DNA of 57,676 nt from Pseudoalteromonas lipolytica (lineage in GTDB: Bacteria > Pseudomonadota > Gammaproteobacteria > Enterobacterales > Alteromonadaceae). This document shows positions 26,197-35,270 of this stretch, in pieces. Both the position numbers and the translations under genes were made by a program. The stretch is taken from positions 29,941 to 87,616 of the forward strand of contig NZ_FPAZ01000020.1 in the NCBI RefSeq assembly GCF_900116435.1, read 5' to 3'. Under the pieces are notes generated by a model that saw only the letters and a list, made by a program, of their open reading frames with translations, had not been told where the DNA came from and ran no database searches. The first letter of the stretch is position 1. Each line of letters starts with the position of its first letter.

Positions 26197-27552
26197 TTAT
26201 CCCTCGGTTTGTTTGCTCACAGATTCGACAATTTCAGCAATTTTTTGTGCGCTGTCTAGTACTGTTTTCTCTTGATCAGCCTCTACCATTACGCGAACAA
26301 CAGGTTCTGTCCCCGATTTGCGAAGTAGAACACGCCCTGTATCACCTAATTTTTCTTCGATTTGTGCCACAATATCGATAACAGCTTGTGCTTGCGTTGG
26401 ATCCGTACCTTGAGGGTAACGAACATTGATCATTTTCATCGGGTATTTTGTAAAGCCAGCACCTAAGTCTTGCAGTGTTTTATTCTGTGCAACCATGGCA
26501 GCTAACACCTGCAAACTCGAAATAATACCGTCACCAGTACTAATTAAATCAAGATTCAATACATGGCCTGAGCTTTCGCCTCCGATTTTCCATCCTTTCT
26601 CTTGCAAAAGCTCCATGACATAACGATCGCCAACTTTACTGCGAGCAAAATCAATACCACGCGCTTTTAATGCATTTTCAAGCCCCATGTTCGACATAAC
26701 AGTGCCAACAACACCCCCACCCAACATATCGTCGTTTGCGGCTTGGCATGCAATAATATAAACAATGTCATCACCATCGAAGACACGTCCGTTGTGGTCA
26801 ACCATCATCACACGGTCACCATCACCGTCGTACGCAATACCAACATCGGCATCATGCTCAAGTACTTTGCGCTTGAGTGTTTCAACGTGAGTTGCACCGC
26901 ATTCAAGGTTAATGTTGACACCATTTGGTTCACACGCATGACAAATGACTTCTGCACCAAGCTCACGCATAACAGACGGGGCTATATGATAAGTTGCGCC
27001 ATTAGCACAATCTAATACGATTTTTAGACCCTCTAATGATAAACCTTGAGGGAATTGGCTTTTACAAAACTCAATATAACGGCCATCAGCCGTTTCTAAA
27101 CGACGTGCTTTACCTAATTTATCTGAAGCTACGCAAGTCATTGGCTCTTCCATCATGGCTTCAATTTCAAGCTCAACTTCATCCGCTAGCTTCAAACCAC
27201 GACTAGAGAAAAATTTAATCCCATTATCATGATAAGGGTTATGTGATGCACTAATAACGATGCCAGCTTCAGCACGGAAAGTTTGCGTTAAATAAGCAAC
27301 CGCTGGGGTCGGCATAGGGCCAAGTAGGACAACATCAATGCCTGCAGCAATAAGACCTGCTTCCAGTGAAGTTTCTAACATATACCCAGAGATACGCGTG
27401 TCTTTACCAATAATAACCTTCTTGGTACCAATTTTTGATAATACGCGTCCAGCTGCCCAACCAAGTTTTAATGCAAACTCTGGAGTAATAGGGTATTCGC
27501 CCACCATGCCACGAACGCCATCCGTGCCAAAATATTTTCTTGTTTTACTCAT
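26197..27552 (-). CDS. glmM: Phosphoglucosamine mutase
   Basis: Makes glucosamine-1-phosphate for peptidoglycan and LPS. The phosphoserine loop ISASHNPYHDNG (about 100-111), metal-binding DGDGDR and sugar loop GEQSGH-type GGESSGH motifs are all present. The C-terminal KSGTEPVVRVM phosphate site is intact. 451 aa. It overlaps the folP 3' end by 8 bp, so the two are translationally coupled. Confidence 0.96.
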   Translation of the reverse strand: MSKTRKYFGTDGVRGMVGEYPITPEFALKLGWAAGRVLSKIGTKKVIIGKDTRISGYMLETSLEAGLIAAGIDVVLLGPMPTPAVAYLTQTFRAEAGIVISASHNPYHDNGIKFFSSRGLKLADEVELEIEAMMEEPMTCVASDKLGKARRLETADGRYIEFCKSQFPQGLSLEGLKIVLDCANGATYHIAPSVMRELGAEVICHACEPNGVNINLECGATHVETLKRKVLEHDADVGIAYDGDGDRVMMVDHNGRVFDGDDIVYIIACQAANDDMLGGGVVGTVMSNMGLENALKARGIDFARSKVGDRYVMELLQEKGWKIGGESSGHVLNLDLISTGDGIISSLQVLAAMVAQNKTLQDLGAGFTKYPMKMINVRYPQGTDPTQAQAVIDIVAQIEEKLGDTGRVLLRKSGTEPVVRVMVEADQEKTVLDSAQKIAEIVESVSKQTEG

Positions 27553-28393
27553 TTATAATTCCTTTCTTACATGCTTGCCATACGGTCAACACATCTAAAG
27601 TTTCTGAAACATCATGCACACGAATGATTTTTGCCCCATTTTGGGCAGCAATTAAAGCACCTGCTAAACTGCCAGCTAAACGCTCATCCGTGCTTTTATT
27701 TAATAAATTACCAATCATGGATTTGCGTGATAAACCCGCAAGGACCGGTAAATTGAATTGATTAAACTCGTCAAACCTATCAAGAATTTCGTAGTTATGC
27801 GCGAGCGTTTTCCCAAAACCGAAACCGGGATCTAAAATAATACGTTGTTGCTGAATCCCCGCTTGCTCACATGCTGCGATACGCTCGGAAAAAAAGTCAT
27901 TAATATCTGCAAATAAATCCTCATACTGTGGATTACTTTGCATCGTGCGAGGTTGTCCTTGCATATGCATCAAGCAAATTGCAACGTCAGGGTATGCAGA
28001 TAATACTTCAATAGCACCGGGCTCTTGTAATGCCCTAACATCATTAATGATATCTGCACCCGCTAAAATAGCCTGACGCATGACCTCACTTTTGCTGGTA
28101 TCAATTGAAATTATACAGTCGCTTGTTTTTCTGAGCGCTTTAACCAGAGGGATAACACGGTCAAGCTCATCTTCCAATGAAACGTCAGGGGCACCAGGGC
28201 GTGTCGATTCACCGCCAATATCAATGATTTTTGCGCCTTGTTCTAAGAGTGTATGAGCTTGTTTGACAGCGCTGTCTAGTTGGCAATAATTGCCGCCGTC
28301 TGAAAAAGAGTCAGGAGTGACATTTAAGATCCCCATCACAACAGGGCTATCGAGGTGTAAAGTGCGGCCTCGAGGTAAACTAACAGTGGTCAT
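27545..28393 (-). CDS. folP: Dihydropteroate synthase
   Basis: Condenses p-aminobenzoate with the pterin pyrophosphate in folate synthesis, and is the sulfonamide target. Signatures: MGILNVTPDSFSDGG near residue 20, DIGGESTRPGA near 60, and the later LDPGFGFGKT. 282 aa is normal. It follows ftsH across a terminator and leads the folP-glmM-tpiA-secG string. Confidence 0.96.
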   Translation of the reverse strand: MTTVSLPRGRTLHLDSPVVMGILNVTPDSFSDGGNYCQLDSAVKQAHTLLEQGAKIIDIGGESTRPGAPDVSLEDELDRVIPLVKALRKTSDCIISIDTSKSEVMRQAILAGADIINDVRALQEPGAIEVLSAYPDVAICLMHMQGQPRTMQSNPQYEDLFADINDFFSERIAACEQAGIQQQRIILDPGFGFGKTLAHNYEILDRFDEFNQFNLPVLAGLSRKSMIGNLLNKSTDERLAGSLAGALIAAQNGAKIIRVHDVSETLDVLTVWQACKKGIINE

Positions 28394-28461
28394 CTATCAC
28401 CTATACTGCTTCCATGGCGAATGTTTAGGTGCTGCACCTAAACGATTTTTTATGTCGCTAC

Positions 28462-28489
28462 AAAAAAGCCCCGGCAAGCGGGGCTTTTG
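28462..28489 (-). terminator. Terminator after ftsH
   Basis: AAGCCCCG-CTTG-CCGGGGCTT followed by TTTT on the minus strand, in the gap between ftsH and folP. Confidence 0.9.
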
Positions 28490-28507
28490 CTAAACGTATT
28501 TTAACGA

Positions 28508-30445
28508 TTATTCAGCTTTGTCATCAAGGTTTGTTTCATCCTTTTTTACTGAATCATCCGATTTTGACTCTTCAGCAACAGGTTCAGCCTTGGCAGCTGG
28601 TTTTTTATCATCTGGACGACGGTCATGCATATCACGCGGTTCACGCACTGGCTGACGAGCCATTAAATCGTCAATCTGACCCGCATCAATTGTTTCGTAC
28701 TTCATTAATGCATCTTTCATCGCGTGTAAGATATCAATATTGTCTTTTAAGATTTGCTCAGCACGTTGGTAATTACGATCTGAGAACAAACGAATTTCGC
28801 TATCGATAACTTTTGCTGTTTCATCTGACATGCTCATGGCACGGCTTCCACCGCCACCCATGTACATCTCGTTTTGATCTTCAGCATACAGCAGTGGACC
28901 TAACTTTTCGCTTAAGCCCCATTGAGTAACCATTTTACGTGCGATGTCTGTCGCGCGCTCAATATCGTTACTTGCCCCTGTGGTTACTTTGTCTTCACCA
29001 TAAATCAGAGCTTCTGCAATACGACCACCGTAAAGACTAGAAATCATTGACTCTAGTAACTCTTTAGAGTGACTCACACGGTCTTGTTCAGGCAAGTACA
29101 TCGTAACACCTAGTGCACGACCACGTGGAATAATAGACACCTTATAAACAGGGTCGTGTTCTGGCACCATACGGCCCACAATCGCGTGACCTGCTTCATG
29201 ATAAGCGGTCATCTCTTTTTCTTGTTCGCTCATCACCATGGTCTTACGCTCTGCGCCCATCATGATTTTATCTTTTGCTGCATCAAACTCAGCCATGCTA
29301 ACAACACGCTTGTTGCCGCGCGCTGCATATAGCGCCGCTTCATTTACCAAGTTTGCAAGGTCAGCACCTGAGAAACCAGGTGTACCCCGTGCAATCACAG
29401 CGGCCTCAACGTTATCGCCTAATGGCACTTTACGCATGTGCACTTTCAAGATTTGCTCACGACCACGAATATCAGGTAAACCAACTACAACTTGGCGGTC
29501 AAAACGACCCGGACGTAATAACGCGGGGTCAAGTACATCTGGGCGGTTTGTCGCTGCAATAACGATAATACCTTCATTACCTTCAAAGCCGTCCATTTCT
29601 ACTAGCATTTGGTTTAGAGTTTGCTCACGTTCATCGTGACCGCCCCCCATGCCTGCACCACGTTTACGACCTACCGCATCAATTTCGTCGATAAAGATGA
29701 TACACGGGGCTGCTTTTTTCGCTTGTTCGAACATGTCACGGACACGTGATGCACCCACACCAACAAACATTTCTACGAAATCAGAACCTGAAATTGTAAA
29801 AAATGGTACTTTTGCTTCACCAGCAACCGCTTTCGCTAAAAGAGTTTTACCCGTACCCGGAGGACCTACCATAAGTACGCCTTTAGGGATACTACCACCC
29901 AGCTTTTGGAATTTTGATGGATCACGTAAGAAGTCCACTAACTCTGTGACATCTTCTTTCGCTTCATCACACCCGGCAACATCAGCAAACGTTGTTTTAA
30001 CTTGATCTTCGCTCATTAGGCGGGCTTTGCTCTTACCGAAAGACATCGCCCCTTTGCCGCCACCGCCTTGCATTTGACGCATGAAGAAAATCCACACACC
30101 AATAAGCAGTAACATTGGGAACCAAGAGATTAAAATGCTGGCGAGGAAAGACTGCTCTTCAGGCTTAACACCTTTAACATTAACGTTATTTTTTAAAAGT
30201 TCGTTTAAAATATCATCATCACGCATTGGCATGATAGTTTCGAAACGTTCACCATTAGTTCTCGTTCCAATAATCGTTCCCGCTCTTGGGTCAATAGAGA
30301 CCTCTTGAATAGCGCCGCTACGTGCGTCACTAACAAATTGAGTGTAACTTGTTTGGCGATCTGCTTGATCACCACCATTAAAGCTCTGAAACACTGACAT
30401 TAGCACAACTGCAATGACCAGCCAGAGTATTAGATTTTTCGCCAT
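28508..30445 (-). CDS. ftsH: ATP-dependent zinc metalloprotease FtsH
   Basis: Membrane-anchored AAA+ protease that degrades LpxC, sigma32 and misfolded membrane proteins. Two N-terminal helices flank a periplasmic domain (about 25-100). The Walker A GPPGTGKT, Walker B IIFIDEIDAVG and SRH motifs are present, and the zinc site HEAGH is in the C-terminal protease. Start at 30445 (MAKNLILWLVIAVVL) matches the family. A TTG 9 bp upstream is less likely. The tail is charged and Lys/Asp-rich. It is 66 bp downstream of rlmE. Confidence 0.97.
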   Translation of the reverse strand: MAKNLILWLVIAVVLMSVFQSFNGGDQADRQTSYTQFVSDARSGAIQEVSIDPRAGTIIGTRTNGERFETIMPMRDDDILNELLKNNVNVKGVKPEEQSFLASILISWFPMLLLIGVWIFFMRQMQGGGGKGAMSFGKSKARLMSEDQVKTTFADVAGCDEAKEDVTELVDFLRDPSKFQKLGGSIPKGVLMVGPPGTGKTLLAKAVAGEAKVPFFTISGSDFVEMFVGVGASRVRDMFEQAKKAAPCIIFIDEIDAVGRKRGAGMGGGHDEREQTLNQMLVEMDGFEGNEGIIVIAATNRPDVLDPALLRPGRFDRQVVVGLPDIRGREQILKVHMRKVPLGDNVEAAVIARGTPGFSGADLANLVNEAALYAARGNKRVVSMAEFDAAKDKIMMGAERKTMVMSEQEKEMTAYHEAGHAIVGRMVPEHDPVYKVSIIPRGRALGVTMYLPEQDRVSHSKELLESMISSLYGGRIAEALIYGEDKVTTGASNDIERATDIARKMVTQWGLSEKLGPLLYAEDQNEMYMGGGGSRAMSMSDETAKVIDSEIRLFSDRNYQRAEQILKDNIDILHAMKDALMKYETIDAGQIDDLMARQPVREPRDMHDRRPDDKKPAAKAEPVAEESKSDDSVKKDETNLDDKAE

Positions 30446-30511
30446 ATCGCTCAAGGGGTTAACCTCTTGTATCCAATTAATTTAAATTCAACTTAACGCA
30501 GCACAACTGTA

Positions 30512-31141
30512 CTACAGTTTGTAGCCTGTCGCCACTATATAAACTTCCCGAGAACGGGCACGCGAAGCATCGGGCTTTCTAATTTTTACCGCCTTAAAGC
30601 TATTACGTACGTCCTGTAAGTATTGATCAAATCCTTCTCCTTGGAATACTTTGACACAAAAAGCGCCATTTTTCTTCAAAACTTGATGACACATGTCGAG
30701 CGCAAGTTCGACAAGATACATACTACCAGCTTGATCAACTGATGTATTGCCACTCATATTCGGTGCCATATCAGAAAAAACGACATCAACATTTTTACCG
30801 TCAATACGTGTTAATAGTGCATCAAGCACAGCTTCTTCACGGAAGTCACCTTGCAAAAAATCAACACCGGCTAAAGAATCCATCGGTAAGATATCACAGG
30901 CAATAACCTGCCCTTTATCACCTACTTTTTCAGCTAAATACTGAGACCAGCTGCCGGGTGCGGCCCCTAAGTCAACCACTGTCATAGCCGGTTTAATTAA
31001 TTTATCTTTATTTTGAATTTCGTCTAATTTGAATACCGCACGAGAACGCCAACCTTTCTTTTGCGCTTCGTGAACATAAGGATCGTCGAAATGTTCCTTC
31101 AACCAACGCTTAGAACTGGCTGAATGTTTTTTGTTTGCCAT
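30512..31141 (-). CDS. rlmE: 23S rRNA 2'-O-ribose U2552 methyltransferase
   Basis: FtsJ/RrmJ methyltransferase acting on 50S subunits. The SAM loop VVDLGAAPGSWSQ is at about residues 55-67. The K-D-K-E tetrad is represented by Lys in RAVFKLDEI, Asp in SDMAPNMSG, Lys in VKVFQGEG and Glu in SREVYIV. 209 aa fits. It heads the rlmE-ftsH transcript and is divergent from yhbY, as in E. coli. Confidence 0.96.
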   Translation of the reverse strand: MANKKHSASSKRWLKEHFDDPYVHEAQKKGWRSRAVFKLDEIQNKDKLIKPAMTVVDLGAAPGSWSQYLAEKVGDKGQVIACDILPMDSLAGVDFLQGDFREEAVLDALLTRIDGKNVDVVFSDMAPNMSGNTSVDQAGSMYLVELALDMCHQVLKKNGAFCVKVFQGEGFDQYLQDVRNSFKAVKIRKPDASRARSREVYIVATGYKL

Positions 31142-31230
31142 AAAATTAATACGTAACTAATTAGTAATATTCTCTAGATGGCGTTAGAATACCCTTAATT
31201 CAAGCCATATTCAGCAAAATTTGTAACATC

Positions 31231-31527
31231 ATGAAATTATCGAACAAACAAAAGCAGTTTTTAAAAGGTCAAGCACACAGTTTAAAACCGGTTGTATTAC
31301 TTGGTGCAAATGGTTTAACAGAAGGCGTTTTAGTTGAAATCGAAAGCGCACTTAATATTCACGAGCTTATCAAAGTAAAAGTACCTACCGACGAGCGTGA
31401 GACTAAAGCATTGATTTTTGATGCAATTGTTCGCGAGACCGGCGCAGAAAAATTACAAACAATTGGTCATACAATTGTGCTTTATCGCCAAAGCGAAGAG
31501 AAAAAAATTCAGCTTCCTCGCGGCTAA
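31231..31527 (+). CDS. yhbY: YhbY/CRS1-YhbY family RNA-binding protein
   Basis: 98 residues carrying a single CRM domain. The conserved GANGLTEGVLVEIESAL resembles the RNA-binding GxxG loop of YhbY. The protein associates with pre-50S ribosome particles. Divergent from rlmE, another 50S maturation factor. Followed by a strong terminator. Confidence 0.93.
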   Translation: MKLSNKQKQFLKGQAHSLKPVVLLGANGLTEGVLVEIESALNIHELIKVKVPTDERETKALIFDAIVRETGAEKLQTIGHTIVLYRQSEEKKIQLPRG

Positions 31528-31553
31528 TTTTGCAACAAAGTCATGCAATAAAC

Positions 31554-31581
31554 TAAAAGCCAGCGCAGAGCTGGCTTTTTT
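31554..31581 (+). terminator. Terminator after yhbY
   Basis: AAAAGCCAGC-GCAGA-GCTGGCTTTTTT, also usable on the minus strand for the convergent serine hydrolase gene. Confidence 0.88.
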
Positions 31582-31595
31582 GTAACTAAATTTTA

Positions 31596-32756
31596 TTACT
31601 TAAGCGTTTTATCTTCTCTAACGAACTTAAGCGTCCGATTTATAAATTCGGTTGTTAATTCGTTGATCAATCCTGTCTCGGCATTGAGTACTAAGCTAAA
31701 ACCAATATTTAAATAAGGAAACACCACTAAATCACTTCGGTAACCTTGCACCCAGCCACTATGATAATAAAGTACTTCATCATCATAGTTGTATACCCGC
31801 CATCCAAGCCCGTAATATGCATCTTTAACATGACTGCGCCACACTCTTCGACGCGTCTCTTTTTTGGTATGTGTATACGGTCGGGTTTGTTTGATTAGTG
31901 CATCTAAAGGCAATACTTCGGGGTATTGACCTAGCTGCGCGTTAAGCCAAATAGCCATATCGTTTGCGCTGGCATTAACCCCTGCGGCAGCTGCAACCTT
32001 GTAGTAATTTTTCTTTAACCGAGATGTATACCACCGTTTTCGGCCACGAACATGAGGGTGAGCAAAATTATCGTCGCGGACCATGCCATCATAACCCACA
32101 CTCGCATCGACCATTTTAAGGGGGGCAAAGATATATTCAGAAATCCAATGCGTGTAGTCCATTTGAGTCGACTTTAAAATCACCGAGTCAATTAAGCTAA
32201 ACATCACATTTTGATAACCGTAACATTCACCCGGCTTACATATTGGTTGCACGCTCAGCAGTTGCTCGACGATATCAGGGTAACTCATTCGCGATTCAAT
32301 CAGATTATCATACGCATTCGGCACTAAGCCGCTTGAATGACTTAAAATATGGTAAATTTTTAAATCATCTTTATAAACGGTATTGGAAAACTCAGGAATA
32401 AACTTACTCAGAGGATCATCGATATTAAACTCCCCCTGCGCAGCAAGTTTTGAGGTTAATGACCCTGCAAAAGTTTTTGATACGGATGCCAAACGAAAAC
32501 GCGTGTGTTTATCAACCTTTCGGCCATTGTCTATTTTTGTGCGGCCTATCCCCCGCACAAAATCATCTTCTCCGACTTTAACAATTGAAAGCGCTCCACC
32601 TGGAATACCTTTACTTCTTAATTTTCGAGATAAGTACGTATTGTAATCGTCTAAAAATGTCTGCCATTGTGAACCGCTACCTGCAGCCTGACTGCTAAAA
32701 GAGAGCAGTAAAAGAAATGAAAATAGACAAATGATAATAGGTGCTGAGTACTTCAT
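31596..32756 (-). CDS. Class C beta-lactamase/DD-peptidase-type serine hydrolase
   Basis: 386 residues with an N-terminal signal (cleavage near SSQA-AG). The catalytic triad motifs of this fold are SVSKTF (Ser-x-x-Lys, about residues 92-97), YGYQN (Tyr-x-Asn) and the KTG-like HSGWVQGY. The family includes DD-peptidases, esterases and beta-lactamases. The sequence alone does not tell which. It is exported, hence a likely periplasmic role. Neighbours give no pathway. Confidence 0.88.
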   Translation of the reverse strand: MKYSAPIIICLFSFLLLLSFSSQAAGSGSQWQTFLDDYNTYLSRKLRSKGIPGGALSIVKVGEDDFVRGIGRTKIDNGRKVDKHTRFRLASVSKTFAGSLTSKLAAQGEFNIDDPLSKFIPEFSNTVYKDDLKIYHILSHSSGLVPNAYDNLIESRMSYPDIVEQLLSVQPICKPGECYGYQNVMFSLIDSVILKSTQMDYTHWISEYIFAPLKMVDASVGYDGMVRDDNFAHPHVRGRKRWYTSRLKKNYYKVAAAAGVNASANDMAIWLNAQLGQYPEVLPLDALIKQTRPYTHTKKETRRRVWRSHVKDAYYGLGWRVYNYDDEVLYYHSGWVQGYRSDLVVFPYLNIGFSLVLNAETGLINELTTEFINRTLKFVREDKTLK

Positions 32757-32872
32757 TATTTATTTTTTTAATCTGTTTCGGAAGTTTCTCATAACATAAT
32801 ATCATGAACTTTTGCTTCGACTAACGTACAATGCGCACAATCTTAACTTTTTTCATGGGTAGACTTATTTTT

Positions 32873-33676
32873 ATGCGCTTACTTGTCGTTTTGCTTTTTA
32901 CTTTAATTTCAGCCGGTTGTGCCCTAAGACCAGAACCAGCTCCGTTGTTAGTAATGCCAGAAAAGCCATTGCTACAAAGCCAACGTTATCAAATAAAGTA
33001 TGAAACAGACCATGCAGCACCTAAAGTTAAGTCTGTGCAGTTACCGGCTCATACTGTCAGTAAAAATCAAACAGTGACGATTGTTGCCGACAAAACGAGC
33101 GTGACAGATACGCTTTATTCACAAATTTCTGAATCGTTAGTGGCAAAACAATTAAAGGTTGTTGATGAAGGTCAAGCGGATTACACGCTCTCAATCCATC
33201 AATTAGATTTAGAGTTGGTTGCTGACACTGAGTACACACTCGTAAAACCACAAAAACCATTTCCTTTATTCGATGATATCGCGGTTCAGTTCCCAACTAA
33301 GCAGTGTGCAACAATGCTTGGACAAGTGAGTATGCGTTTAACACATAAAAAAACCGGTGATGTAGTTTGGTTTGCAAAATCGTCTATCGATAGCGCAAGC
33401 TTTCACCGCGAGCCACTTATTTACAGCTTTGAACAGCAGCAAATGATTAAAAATGAACTCGAAGTTGCCAGTTTCATTCATGAGCAAAACACTGAGCAAG
33501 CTCGTCTTGAGCGCATTAACAAAAACATTGAGATACCTGCTTATCAAACTATTTCACGTATGACAGCTCTAACGAAAGAACAAGGCCCGTGTAATCGTAC
33601 AGAGATAAGCGCGCTGACACCGATGATGCAATACTACCTCACCAGTATTTTAATCGACAAAATTAAAGTCCAGTGA
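32873..33676 (+). CDS. Putative lipoprotein, unknown
   Basis: Start placed at the ATG 32873 (MRLLVVLLFTLISAGC), giving a signal ending in the lipobox SAGC. An upstream in-frame ATG would bury the signal. The body of about 265 residues is soluble and rich in mixed alpha/beta. A stretch TVTIVADKTSVTDTLYSQIS and one Cys at each of two distant positions are the only distinctive features. I do not recognise a family. It lies next to the MipA-DUF3019 module 1 but is separated by a large hairpin. Confidence 0.72.
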   Translation: MRLLVVLLFTLISAGCALRPEPAPLLVMPEKPLLQSQRYQIKYETDHAAPKVKSVQLPAHTVSKNQTVTIVADKTSVTDTLYSQISESLVAKQLKVVDEGQADYTLSIHQLDLELVADTEYTLVKPQKPFPLFDDIAVQFPTKQCATMLGQVSMRLTHKKTGDVVWFAKSSIDSASFHREPLIYSFEQQQMIKNELEVASFIHEQNTEQARLERINKNIEIPAYQTISRMTALTKEQGPCNRTEISALTPMMQYYLTSILIDKIKVQ

Positions 33677-33699
33677 GTCATCTATAAACGCTCACACTG

Positions 33700-33768
33700 T
33701 TAATGTGGCTGCTTTTCTTACCTACTACCCTCAAGGAAAGCAGCGTTTAATTTAAGCCACACTTTTTA
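33700..33768 (+). terminator. Large hairpin/terminator after the lipoprotein gene
   Basis: TGTGGCT at 33704-33710 pairs with AGCCACA at 33755-33761 followed by CTTTTT. Inside, GCTTT/AAAGC pairs, and an alternative AAACGCT/AGCGTTT pairing overlaps. It probably stops the lipoprotein transcript before module 1. Confidence 0.5.
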
Positions 33769-33866
33769 ACACACCTGATTACCCCCCTACATTTTTTTAC
33801 AGATTTCGGGAACTCATTAACAATATACTATATCCTAGTACGAGCTTATTTTTATTAGTAACAAGG

Positions 33867-34715
33867 ATGACAAACTTGCGAGCCTGCAGCGCCCTTTTAT
33901 TTATCTACTTATGCATTTTTAGCACGTCGAGCCAAGCAAGTAATCGTTATTACGCCGACAATACACTCGAACCAAGCCAAGGTTTTGCCTGGGATTGGGG
34001 AATTGGTGCAGGGTATTATGCTGAAGATTCATACCTTGTTGGCATGGACTCCTATAATGATGGATTTGAGCCCGATATCCATCTTGCTGTCTCTTACGAG
34101 AAATTTTACCTCGATTACGACCAAAGCCAATTAAGTGGTGGCCTTTCTCTTGGCTACAGCATTATAGATAAATTTGAGTGGGGTCTTGATATTGTCGGGA
34201 CGAATGTTCAATCAGGGTTTGACGAAACAGGTTTAACGTTTTACGGCGACGATGTTATCGCGGAACTTGAGGGAATAAAACGCCGTAATTATGATTTTGA
34301 TGTTGGTCTTCGCCTGTCCCGCCGCTTTGAAAATTCACACATTTCTTTTGAATATTTACACGATGTATCTGGCACTCATAATGGCTGGGTAATGAATTCA
34401 TTTTTTAGTCAGATCATTCCATGGCGAAACTGGGAATTTCGTTCAGGTGTTGGCCTAAGTGCCTACTCAAGTGACTTTACCAATTACTATTTTGGGATTT
34501 CGCAGCCCGAATCACGCGCTGACAGACCTCTGTATATCCCAGATACATCATACAGTCTCATTTTTGAGTTTCATGCGGAATACCCGCTTAATCAGCACTG
34601 GGTCTTTTTAACGGGTTGGTTATCAACTTGGTTTTCAAATGACATTCATCAAAGCCCTATTATATCGCAAGAGTATCAGCATAAAGCCAAGGTAGGCCTG
34701 CGCTATGTTTTTTAA
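33867..34715 (+). CDS. MipA/OmpV family outer-membrane protein (module 1)
   Basis: 282 residues. A signal peptide is followed by a short beta-barrel rich in aromatic residues that ends in YVF, the usual outer-membrane terminus. Repeated W-D-WG-IG-AGYY and LGYSIIDKFEWGLD stretches fit MipA/OmpV barrels. MipA tethers MltA to PBP1B, and OmpV-like proteins also act as porins. The exact role here is unknown. The ATG at 33867 abuts the AAGG, so a TTG at 33876, with AAGGA at an ideal 8-bp spacing, may be the true start. It overlaps the DUF3019 gene by 11 bp. Confidence 0.85.
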   Translation: MTNLRACSALLFIYLCIFSTSSQASNRYYADNTLEPSQGFAWDWGIGAGYYAEDSYLVGMDSYNDGFEPDIHLAVSYEKFYLDYDQSQLSGGLSLGYSIIDKFEWGLDIVGTNVQSGFDETGLTFYGDDVIAELEGIKRRNYDFDVGLRLSRRFENSHISFEYLHDVSGTHNGWVMNSFFSQIIPWRNWEFRSGVGLSAYSSDFTNYYFGISQPESRADRPLYIPDTSYSLIFEFHAEYPLNQHWVFLTGWLSTWFSNDIHQSPIISQEYQHKAKVGLRYVF

Positions 34716-35091
34716 ATACTACTTTTTGTTCGCCTTACCCATTGCACCCGTCAATGCACAAGAACAGACAGCCGATAGCAATACTCTTGTTGCAATACCT
34801 GATACCTGTGTGGCACTGCGTGAAGGACGAAATTGTTACGCTGATGTTGAGGTTTCTTGGCGACAGCAGCAAATAGGAAACTACTGTTTACGTAATTCCG
34901 ACAGCAAACATATTATTCAATGCTGGCTTATGCAGCACAAAGGGCTGTTTAGGTATGAGTTTGACTCTACAGAAACGGTCGGATTTGAGTTGATTAATAG
35001 TGATAATGGAAAAATTGTCGCCTCTACTGAAATACAGTTACAGTGGGTATATAAAAACCGTCAGAAAAAACGTCGTTGGCGACTGTTCTAA
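34705..35091 (+). CDS. DUF3019 small exported protein (module 1)
   Basis: 128 residues. A short signal (cleavage near VNA-QE) is followed by a small mature domain with four cysteines (residues 35, 44, 61, 73) in DTCVALREG, NCYADVEVSW, YCLRN and IQCWL. The spacing 9-17-12 is nearly repeated in the module 2 paralogue, suggesting two disulfides. The C-terminus RRWRLF is strongly basic, as in the paralogue. It overlaps MipA and probably co-translates. Function unknown. A periplasmic sensor or modulator of the linked kinase is inference. The TAA at 35089-35091 touches a MITE-like element. Confidence 0.8.
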   Translation: MFFKYYFLFALPIAPVNAQEQTADSNTLVAIPDTCVALREGRNCYADVEVSWRQQQIGNYCLRNSDSKHIIQCWLMQHKGLFRYEFDSTETVGFELINSDNGKIVASTEIQLQWVYKNRQKKRRWRLF

Positions 35092-35252
35092 TACCATTCT
35101 GCTTAATTAAGTGGTCTATTTTGAGGCAATAAAACCGCGTTGATAACAAGGCAAAAATTTAGTTATTTAGTTGTTCTAAATCAGAAATTTTTAACGCAGG
35201 TAGCGACTGGTTTGATCACTCAAAATGATTAAGTATTTTTGCGGATTGGTAT
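35091..35252. repeat. MITE-like palindromic element in module 1
   Basis: About 162 bp bounded by imperfect inverted ends ATACCATTCTGC and GCGGATTGGTAT. The inner parts are also roughly self-complementary (TTTTGAG/CTCAAAA, AAAATTT/AAATTTTT). It has no ORF. It separates DUF3019 from the regulator gene, which overlap in module 2. A related sequence is at 42895-43124. Confidence 0.6.
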
Positions 35253-35270
35253 AACTATTAGGAGTAGATA

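Noticed and set aside
25378..27552. tpiA between glmM and secG as a novel insertion
   Set aside because: This order is known in other marine gammaproteobacteria.
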